The notes under the pieces are model-generated. The model ran no database searches. It had not been told where the DNA came from and worked only from the letters and a program-made list of their open reading frames with translations. Of a stretch of DNA of 64,000 nucleotides, positions 57,829 to 64,000 are shown piece after piece (within the stretch, counting starts at the first letter, position 1; the number at the start of each line of letters is the position of its first letter). The position numbers and the translations under genes were made by a program. This DNA is from Opitutaceae bacterium TAV5. GTDB taxonomy: Bacteria > Verrucomicrobiota > Verrucomicrobiia > Opitutales > Opitutaceae. The stretch covers positions 806,001 through 870,000 of the forward strand of contig CP007053.1 of assembly GCA_000242935.3 (NCBI GenBank), written 5' to 3'.

Positions 57829-59901
57829 TTATTTCATGGGATTGAGCAGCTTGCCACGTTCACGGTAGTGGTACATGCCCTCGCCGACTTCGCGGGAGGC
57901 GCGGGTCATTTCCGGATACGGCGTATCGGCCACGTCCACAAAACCGATGGGGTAGCCTTCGCCGTCCCAGCGTCCGGTCAGGGGCTGGTCGCGGAACTGG
58001 AACCAGTGCGTGCCGACGATGTTCGGGTGGGCGAGCGCCCCTTGGAGAAAGCGGGTGTAGGCGAGGGCGCGTTCCTGCTGCGTGATGCCGGCGGGCGTCA
58101 GGCTGGCGGAGAACAGGCCGCGATCGAAGATGCCGAAGTGAAACTCGCCGATAAGGACGGGCATGTCGGGAAATCCTTCCGTCCGGAGGTTGGCGGTGCC
58201 AGGGGCGTAAATGTTGAGGGTGAGGATATCGCAGTGCTTCTGGCTGGCTTCGAAAAGCACCTTGCGGGTGGCATCGGTCGCGATGAAACGGGTGCCGAGA
58301 TAGAGACGGTGCGGAGCGGAGCCTTTGACGGCCAGTTGGCAAAGGCGGAAGTACTCGTTGACGGCTTTTTCGAAAAAGGCGTCGGCGTCGGTCCGGTAGC
58401 CGCCGGACTTCGGGACGACGGTGCGGTTGAACAGCGCGGCCCAGTCGGCGTAGTCCGTTTCCCAGGACTTGTTGAGATTGTCGATGGTGACGTATTTGAC
58501 GCGCAGGTCATCCACGAATTCGCGCTTCGCGGCCTGTTTGGCGGGGCTCTTGAGGACGTCGTCCGTAAACGTCTGGCGGCTGCCGCGATTGCCGAAGTTG
58601 AGCTCGTTGTCGATGAAGTAGCCGATGCACATGGGATCGGTGAGTGACTTCATCACCTCGGGACGGCTGGCGGCCCTGTCGGAAATGAGCGTCTTCATGG
58701 CTCTGGCGTAAGCGGGGTCGAAGACGTCGTAAAACTTGAGTTTGCTGCCGGCGACGCGTGGGAGATTCCGGTTATAGTCGGTGAGTTGCAGGGTGTAGGG
58801 CGTCTTGCCGAGGAGTATGAGGTCGGCCTTGCCCCAGTTGCCGATCGTGTTGATGCCCCAGGCTTCGAGACGGCGCGTCAGGGTCTCGTAAAAAGCGGCG
58901 GCGTAGTCTTCCTGACCATACTTCTTTTGGAGATTCCAGCCGGTGAAGGGGAGGTCGGCGGTCTTCACGGGGAAATCGAACCACTTCTCGTGCCCGGTCG
59001 ATTTGGTCGCGTCGGTGTGCGCGATGAGGACGTCGATGCCTTGCGAGAAAAAGAGCCGGCCTTCCGGATCCACCAGCCACCATTTGCCCTGATATTTTTC
59101 GGTGCGGAAGCTGCCGGTGGCCTCGAGCCGGGGGCCGTTGGCCCAGCCGCCGTAGCGATTCCATTCGGCCGGGCGGGTGGACGCGGCCAGTTGGGCGAGC
59201 TCGGCCTGGTGCGCCTTTTTCAGGTCGGCGTCGGTATGGATTTTTTCAGGCCAATCGGCGTGCTTGTACTGGCCGTAGATGTCGATGAAGGGGAAAAACT
59301 TGTCGCCGCGCGGCACGGGTGCGATGGACGAGACGGCCAGCGGACTGCCGGCGGGCGCATCGTCGAGGCGGAGGTTGGAGATGCGGCAATCGACGAGGCC
59401 CGGTTGCGGTCCTTCGAAGGGCCACTCCATGAAGAATTCGATCCAGTTGATTTTGTCGGTATCGAGCACCCTGGGGGTGCGGATACCTTCCGGTGTTTCC
59501 CAGGTGGCGCGGTGCAGGAGGGGGAGGTGCATGGTGCGCTTTTCGCCGGGATTGAGTGCGATGCCGGTCTTGGTCCGGCCAAAGGTTTTTTCCCCCCATT
59601 TGCCGCTGGAAATGTGCAGGGTGAGGCGGAGCTGTTTGTCGGCGGAGAGGTTTTCCACGTCCGCAGTGAGAATCTTGCCGCCGCTGAGATCCCAATACGC
59701 CTGCCCTTCGGGGGGACGCAGGCGGATGCCGGAATCGCCCCGGGGATTGTCGAAGCGCAGTCGTATCGCCCCCGATTCCAGACGTGCTTCGGCCGAGCCT
59801 CTCCTGGCCTCTTCGACCTGCTTTTCGGTCAATGACAGAGTGGCGGCGTGGGCCGTGACAAGGGAGGCGGCGAGCAGGAGGGCGGCGGGTTTCAGGAGCA
59901 T
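57829..59901 (-). CDS. GH50-like secreted glycoside hydrolase (copy 2)
   Basis: A 690-aa exported enzyme with signal peptide MLLKPAALLLAASLVTAHAA. It is closely similar to 44480-46558 along its whole length; conserved are KWWLVDPEGRLFFSQGIDV, IGYFIDNELNFG (acid/base) and VLIGEFHFG (nucleophile). Differences concentrate in the N-terminal 200 residues. The ATG at 59901 is selected by alignment to copy 1. It lies 86 bases after the FAD oxidoreductase gene on the same strand. Probably the same substrate class as copy 1 under another regulator. Confidence 0.75.
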   Translation of the reverse strand: MLLKPAALLLAASLVTAHAATLSLTEKQVEEARRGSAEARLESGAIRLRFDNPRGDSGIRLRPPEGQAYWDLSGGKILTADVENLSADKQLRLTLHISSGKWGEKTFGRTKTGIALNPGEKRTMHLPLLHRATWETPEGIRTPRVLDTDKINWIEFFMEWPFEGPQPGLVDCRISNLRLDDAPAGSPLAVSSIAPVPRGDKFFPFIDIYGQYKHADWPEKIHTDADLKKAHQAELAQLAASTRPAEWNRYGGWANGPRLEATGSFRTEKYQGKWWLVDPEGRLFFSQGIDVLIAHTDATKSTGHEKWFDFPVKTADLPFTGWNLQKKYGQEDYAAAFYETLTRRLEAWGINTIGNWGKADLILLGKTPYTLQLTDYNRNLPRVAGSKLKFYDVFDPAYARAMKTLISDRAASRPEVMKSLTDPMCIGYFIDNELNFGNRGSRQTFTDDVLKSPAKQAAKREFVDDLRVKYVTIDNLNKSWETDYADWAALFNRTVVPKSGGYRTDADAFFEKAVNEYFRLCQLAVKGSAPHRLYLGTRFIATDATRKVLFEASQKHCDILTLNIYAPGTANLRTEGFPDMPVLIGEFHFGIFDRGLFSASLTPAGITQQERALAYTRFLQGALAHPNIVGTHWFQFRDQPLTGRWDGEGYPIGFVDVADTPYPEMTRASREVGEGMYHYRERGKLLNPMK

Positions 59902-59987
59902 GACGGACTTCAGAGGATGGAGCGGATGTATAGGGGAGGAAAGGGAGAGGAGGGACGGATTTCTCGATGATGCCACAAGGTCCGGAT

Positions 59988-61325
59988 TCAACCAACGGCC
60001 GCGAGTGCAGCGGGTTCGCTGATGGGAAGAAAGGCGCCTTGTTCGCGAAGCACCGACCGGAGCAGCGCGGGATCGAGGTCCCGGGTGGATTTATGCCCGT
60101 GACGCACACAAAGGGCGGCCGCGGTGCCGGCGGCCTGACCGACGGCGACAATTTGCGCCGTGATGCGGATCGCGGCATGCGCTTCGTGCGTGCAGTCGAG
60201 GCAGCGCGAAGCCACAAGCAGGTTGTCCAGACCGCGCACGCGCAGGCTGCGCCAGGGGATGCCGTAGGATTTGCCGTCGGGCGGATAGAGACGCCGGGTG
60301 CCCTCCCCCGTGGGGCTGTGGATATCGATAAACCAGTTGCCGCGCGCAATGCAGTCCTCGAACTCGGGCACTTCAAGAATATCCTCCGCCGTGATTGTAT
60401 AATCGCAACGGATACGCCGGCTCTCGCGCACGCCGATGTGCGGGGCGGTCTCGATGAGGACGGCATCGCGGCATCCCGGTATGTGGCGGCGGAGAAAGGC
60501 CACGATCTCGGCCGCCTGCCGGCGCCCTTCGATCATGGCGTCGGTGACGTCGCTCACCCGGGTCGCGTCCTTGTTGACGATGCGGGTGCCGTTGATCGCC
60601 CAGGTGCCGGGGCGCGGGAGGGCAAACAGGAGGAGGTCTTCGCGCGGCACCGTGACTTCGCCGGCCGCCTTGGCGCGACGCCAGGCCTGTTCACAGGTGC
60701 GGTCGGTCTTCCGGTAGGCGTGAAGCGCATCATCGTCGATGCCGCCGATCTTGAAAATCAGGCTCATCGGCTGGCTGGCGCCGTCTTCATCGCGGCCGAT
60801 TGCATAGTCGGCGCCGGCGAGCACGGAGACATCACCGTCACCGGTTGCGTCAATGAATTGCCGGGCGGTGATAACCTGACGCCCCTCCTTGCTCTCGACA
60901 ATGACACCGGCAAGGCGCGATCCGTCCCGGATCACGGCCGCAGCCTGGGTGAAAAAATAAGGACGGATGCCCGCTTCCTTCACCATGCGGTCGAGCACGA
61001 GCTTGGCCGTCTCGGTGTCATATTGGCCGCCGGCGCCGTAATGATTGTTCCAGGAGCGCCAGGCTGCCTCCCGCTGGAGCCGGGCGGTGATTTCGGCAAA
61101 AATGCCCCTCACGTAGGGGAAAGGCATGATTGCACTCAGGATGCCGTTGGTCCAGGTGCCCCCGAAGCAGCCGAAGCGTTCGGCGAGGATGACTTTTGCC
61201 CCGTTTCGTGCCGCGGAGATGGCGGCGCCGATGCCGCCGGGGCCGGCGCCGAGGACGAGAACATCGGCGGTGTCGAGAAGCGAAAGCGTGCGCGCGGGTT
61301 CGGTGAAATGAAATGGCGTTGGCAT
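59988..61325 (-). CDS. FAD-dependent oxidoreductase (FAD_oxidored family)
   Basis: A 445-aa flavoprotein with a canonical dinucleotide-binding start (ADVLVLGAGPGGIGAAISAA, residues about 20-39), ERFGCFGGTWTNGILSAIMP, FIDATGDGDVSVLAGADY, and a C-terminal NLLVASRCLDCTHEAHAAIR, then VGQAAGTAAALC. The ATG at 61325 fits; the in-frame codons above are Pro/Ser-rich antisense of another gene. It sits between a PEP-CTERM gene and the GH50-like gene, all on the minus strand, so it likely acts on the same carbohydrate. Substrate unknown. Confidence 0.87.
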   Translation of the reverse strand: MPTPFHFTEPARTLSLLDTADVLVLGAGPGGIGAAISAARNGAKVILAERFGCFGGTWTNGILSAIMPFPYVRGIFAEITARLQREAAWRSWNNHYGAGGQYDTETAKLVLDRMVKEAGIRPYFFTQAAAVIRDGSRLAGVIVESKEGRQVITARQFIDATGDGDVSVLAGADYAIGRDEDGASQPMSLIFKIGGIDDDALHAYRKTDRTCEQAWRRAKAAGEVTVPREDLLLFALPRPGTWAINGTRIVNKDATRVSDVTDAMIEGRRQAAEIVAFLRRHIPGCRDAVLIETAPHIGVRESRRIRCDYTITAEDILEVPEFEDCIARGNWFIDIHSPTGEGTRRLYPPDGKSYGIPWRSLRVRGLDNLLVASRCLDCTHEAHAAIRITAQIVAVGQAAGTAAALCVRHGHKSTRDLDPALLRSVLREQGAFLPISEPAALAAVG

Positions 61326-61404
61326 GATGGGGGAAAAGAAAAGGGATGCCGCCCGGAAAATCGTCGGCATCTCCGGAACCGGGATGATTGAAACCCGGCG
61401 CTGT

Positions 61405-62256
61405 TTACCGGCGGCGGCGAAGCACGAAGGCTCCGGCCAGCACCGTGAGGCCGCAGAGGGTTGCCCAGGTCGAGGGCTCGGGAATCGCTCCGGTATAGAC
61501 GATCTGGACGGAGTTGAGGAACCCGCGTTCGTCAATGGTGCTGCCTCCGCCGGTGCTGCCGGCACCCGAGGTGGCGATGTTGAGCACCTGCCCCGACGTG
61601 AGGGTAACGCTGAGTTTGATGTAGTTTTCGCCTTCGATCCAGGAGGCGGTGGTGGTGCTGCCGGAAAAATTGTTCGCGCCCGAACTGTAGTCGGTGAAAT
61701 CAAAGTTGCCCGTGATGGAGGAAACGCCGACCCAGGCGGTGATCGTCTCCTGGGGGGAACTGCTGATCAGGCTGGTGTTGCGTCCGCTGATGTAGATGTC
61801 GTAGGTGCCGGCAGCGAGGCCGCCGACCTGGACGCCCACGCTGCCGACATTGCGAGCGGGACCGGTAAGCGCGTGGGTCATGAAGATGCCGTCGCGGCCA
61901 ACCGTATTGGCGGCGTAGATACCGCTGTTGCTGACAGAGCTGCCGCCGAGAGCACTGCTTGTGGGAGTCCGGGCCAGATCGATCACGTTCAGCGCGGAGG
62001 CACTGGCGCTGCCGCCGACACTGACGGTGACTCCGGTCGCCGCAGTGCCATCGGCGAAGTGCAAGCCGGAGCCGACGTCCACATTGGTGACCTGGTTCCA
62101 GGTCGTGGCGGTAAACCCGGTGTTGGCGGCGTGATAAGGGCTGTTACCCGGGTTGGCGATGGCGGCGGTGGCGCCGAAATCGAGCATCAGGACCTGAGCC
62201 TGTGCACAGGTTCCGGCAACGACAAGAAGAGCGAGGGCGAGTTGGGCTTTTTTCAT
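61405..62256 (-). CDS. PEP-CTERM sorting domain protein
   Basis: A 283-aa exported protein: signal peptide MKKAQLALALLVVAGTCAQA, a beta-rich Gly/Ser/Thr middle (GLAAGTYDIYISGRNTS, FLNSVQIVYTG) and IPEPSTWATLCGLTVLAGAF then VLRRRR, a textbook exosortase signal. The ATG at 62256 is used. It lies between the LacI gene and the FAD oxidoreductase on the same strand. Confidence 0.9.
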   Translation of the reverse strand: MKKAQLALALLVVAGTCAQAQVLMLDFGATAAIANPGNSPYHAANTGFTATTWNQVTNVDVGSGLHFADGTAATGVTVSVGGSASASALNVIDLARTPTSSALGGSSVSNSGIYAANTVGRDGIFMTHALTGPARNVGSVGVQVGGLAAGTYDIYISGRNTSLISSSPQETITAWVGVSSITGNFDFTDYSSGANNFSGSTTTASWIEGENYIKLSVTLTSGQVLNIATSGAGSTGGGSTIDERGFLNSVQIVYTGAIPEPSTWATLCGLTVLAGAFVLRRRR

Positions 62257-62382
62257 GGGAGGTGAAGGCTTGCGGGTCAGGCGTATCGCGCACGTTGCAG
62301 GGATCAATGACCTCGTCACGCACCAGGTGCGTAAATGCCTCCCGCTCGCCTCCCTCGTCCCGGTGGCAGACGTTCGACCGGG

Positions 62383-63474
62383 TCAAGGCTCCCGGACCGT
62401 GAGTTCGCGGGCGATGGCCGTGGCACCCGCTCTCCAGCAACTTTGCAGGGACATGATTTTGGGCGTGTCCGGCAGGCCGCATTCACGGCGGTGCAGGTGG
62501 GCGGTGACCATGTCGATGGCGGCGGAGCCCATTTGTTCGGGCATCAGATCGATGCCGCTGATTTCTTCCCGGGAAATCGTGTTGTCGAGTGAGACGTAGG
62601 CCACCTCTCCGGGGATTTGCAGGCCCGCCCGGCGCAACGCGGCGAGAGCCGGGCTGGAGTTGCAGATCAGGACGTCGGCACGGTGCTGGCGCAGCCAGGA
62701 AGCGACAGCAGCGGGATCGAGCGAGGCGTGCATGTCCAGCGACGCATCCGCGTGCAGGGAACGACGGCGCGGTTTGACTTCGGAGCCTGCCTGGGCCGAA
62801 CAAAAGACGGGGATGCGCTCCCGGGCGGGAAGATCGCGTTCGTAAAGGCCGTAGGCAGCCACATAGGCGTCGTCCGTGCGGACGCGGATGGCCGGGGTGA
62901 GTGCAAGCGCAATACGGCGGTAGCCGAGACGCTTCAGCTCCCGTAGTGCCAGAAGCATGTTCTCGTAGTAGCTGGGACTGATGCGATGCAGCGGCGGCGA
63001 AATGACCGAGTGGCCGATGGCGACGCCGGCGAAGTATTCCCACTTGAGATCGAGCCGGACGGGACCCTGTTTGAAGGGACAGACGATCACGCCCTCGATG
63101 CGTCGCGCATAGAGGATCGAGGAAAGGCGGGAGGCCGTCATGTCCTCGTCGAGCAGGGAGAACTCCTCCAGCCTGTAGCCAAGCTGGGCGGCGCGCTTTT
63201 CCATGCCTTGATAGATGAGGCTGTTGAAAGGAGAACGCCGCCGCCAGTCGGGCCAGCAGGTAATGGCGGCGAGCGCCGGACGGGGCAGCTGCCTTACCCG
63301 GGGCAGTTGCGTCATGAGCTGCGAGACGACCGGATGCGGCGCGTAACCGTGCTTCGTCGCCATTTTCTGGATACGAATGCAGGTCTCGCGAGGCAGGCTG
63401 GGGTGGTTGCGCAGCGCCCGGGAGACGGTGGTGTGGGCAACACCGGCGATTCTGGCGAGTTCACGAATGTTCAT
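62383..63474 (-). CDS. LacI-family transcriptional regulator
   Basis: A 363-aa regulator. HTH at the very N-terminus (MNIRELARIAGVAHTTVSRA, LRNHPSLPRETCIRI), effector domain with GVIVCPFKQGPV, LRELKRLGYRRIALAL and VAYVSLDNTISREEISGIDL. The effector part resembles that of the regulator at 5649-7097 (RPDxLAYL/ITCWPD start). It heads the minus-strand run PEP-CTERM, FAD oxidoreductase, GH50-like, pseudopilin, solute-binding protein and probably controls it. Confidence 0.9.
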   Translation of the reverse strand: MNIRELARIAGVAHTTVSRALRNHPSLPRETCIRIQKMATKHGYAPHPVVSQLMTQLPRVRQLPRPALAAITCWPDWRRRSPFNSLIYQGMEKRAAQLGYRLEEFSLLDEDMTASRLSSILYARRIEGVIVCPFKQGPVRLDLKWEYFAGVAIGHSVISPPLHRISPSYYENMLLALRELKRLGYRRIALALTPAIRVRTDDAYVAAYGLYERDLPARERIPVFCSAQAGSEVKPRRRSLHADASLDMHASLDPAAVASWLRQHRADVLICNSSPALAALRRAGLQIPGEVAYVSLDNTISREEISGIDLMPEQMGSAAIDMVTAHLHRRECGLPDTPKIMSLQSCWRAGATAIARELTVREP

Positions 63475-63610
63475 GCGGGGGAAGAGGACCAGGCCATGCC
63501 GGCATGGTAGCGAAAGCCGCTTCCGAAAACAAGCGTGCTACCCCTCCGGCAGCAAACGGCATCCATTTTGCCCGCGAAGCCAGCCTGGTCTCGTGCATCC
63601 GCGCCGGAAC

Positions 63611-63652
63611 CGGCATCCCGCCGATGCTCGCCGTCCATGGCGGCAGGGATGC
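63611..63652. repeat. Bulged stem-loop in the gap upstream of the LacI gene
   Basis: GGCATCCCGCCG pairs imperfectly with GGCGGCAGGGATGCC across about 15 bases. It lies in the 261-base gap 63475-63735, which otherwise shows no credible gene; a short plus-strand open frame there is low-quality. Confidence 0.4.
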
Positions 63653-63735
63653 CTTCGTACTCTTTGGTCAGGCGGGCGTGGACGCGGACAGATTGCCGCC
63701 TCGACCGGCACGTGGGCTTTTTTCCGGTCGTCGCC

Positions 63736-64000
63736 TCAGAAACCTGTCCCGAGCCGGTCGATGTCGTAACGGGTGGAGACTGGCGAAAACATCACGCTGT
63801 CCAGGCTGGCAGACGGCGGCAGCCGGTAATATTGTGCGCCGATCGCCGCCTTGGTGATCTTGTACAGGCGGCGTTCCGTCAGTTCCGGCGTATCGCGAGT
63901 GCCATAAAACGCATCGCGCAACCGCGCAAGCGAGACGACGGAGAGATGCTGTTGCGGAAAATGCGCCGAGTACACGTAACGCTGGCGGGCATCCCCCAGG
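63736..64000 (-). CDS. 3' end of a gene running past the window edge
   Basis: The last 88 codons of a frame that stays open to the window edge (GDARQRYVYSAHFPQQHLSV, then YKITKAAIGAQYYRLPPSAS, ending DIDRLGTGF). A GTG at 63975 is an internal codon rather than a convincing start. No family was recognised. Same strand as the LacI gene that follows. Confidence 0.55.
   Translation of the reverse strand, partial: LGDARQRYVYSAHFPQQHLSVVSLARLRDAFYGTRDTPELTERRLYKITKAAIGAQYYRLPPSASLDSVMFSPVSTRYDIDRLGTGF

Noticed and set aside
63504-63857. 117-aa plus-strand frame near the window end
   Set aside because: Overlaps a stem-loop and the opposite-strand gene end; composition not protein-like.
1-64000. tRNA, rRNA and riboswitch genes
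   Set aside because: No stretch with cloverleaf arms, rRNA signatures or known riboswitch cores was recognised by eye; a covariance search would be needed to exclude them.

Overview
The window is GC-rich DNA from a bacterium. It combines an exosortase-sorted (PEP-CTERM) surface proteome, many proteins with prepilin-type N-termini, LacI-family regulators paired with glycoside hydrolases, and a planctomycete/verrucomicrobial (PV) type bacterial microcompartment. Together these point to Verrucomicrobiota, most likely an Opitutaceae-like polysaccharide degrader; the phylum is an inference from gene content. No rRNA, tRNA or CRISPR array was recognised.

Layout. 0.1-5.5 kb: proB, then a minus-strand pseudopilin, clan GH-A glycosidase and PEP-CTERM protein. 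5.6-10 kb: two LacI-type regulators (one carrying an extra transposase-like winged helix) and an FAD oxidoreductase. 10-10.5 kb: a dense field of small hairpins and a simple-word inverted repeat. 10.6-15.7 kb: housekeeping genes (acetyl-CoA hydrolase/CoA-transferase, argJ, a dapF-like gene without its catalytic cysteines, a small secreted protein). 16-24.1 kb: the microcompartment operon (pduL, three BMC-H, ackA, three BMC-P, CoA-acylating aldehyde dehydrogenase, class II aldolase, malate/lactate dehydrogenase-like enzyme), closed by a clear rho-independent terminator. It should split fuculose/rhamnulose 1-phosphate, oxidise lactaldehyde to lactyl-CoA inside the shell, and recover ATP through PduL and AckA. 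A Zn alcohol dehydrogenase at 28.2-29.4 kb has an encapsulation-peptide-like N-terminus and may be an unlinked cargo enzyme. 24.2-25.2 kb: a two-gene nucleotidyltransferase toxin-antitoxin-like module. 25.3-28 kb: a LuxR regulator divergent from a HAF-repeat PEP-CTERM protein.

29.7-37.9 kb is a defence island, mostly on the minus strand: a DUF1837/HamA-like nuclease and a DEAH helicase (Hachiman/AbpAB-like), a PrrC/RloC-like anticodon nuclease, RhuM, an OB-fold protein with an SSB-like tail, two HTH proteins, an HTH relic and a ribbon-helix-helix protein. The nuclease-helicase pair sits between two relics of the 3' end of a type I hsdS gene. In both copies the hsdS stop overlaps the following ATG, which suggests insertion into an hsdS-anticodon nuclease junction.

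38-64 kb is a carbohydrate region: PEP-CTERM and pseudopilin genes, a large secreted protein of unrecognised family coupled to a CBM9 protein, two close copies of a GH50-like glycosidase + pseudopilin pair in opposite orientation, two autotransporter-type beta-strand repeat proteins, a multidomain GH5-like/CBM6/ricin-B enzyme, a solute-binding protein, an FAD oxidoreductase and two LacI regulators.

Two non-coding themes recur. One is a hairpin family with covarying stems and a conserved TCC loop. The other is a set of long inverted repeats built from short repeated words. The second often ends just before a start codon, in a genome where most starts lack a Shine-Dalgarno sequence.
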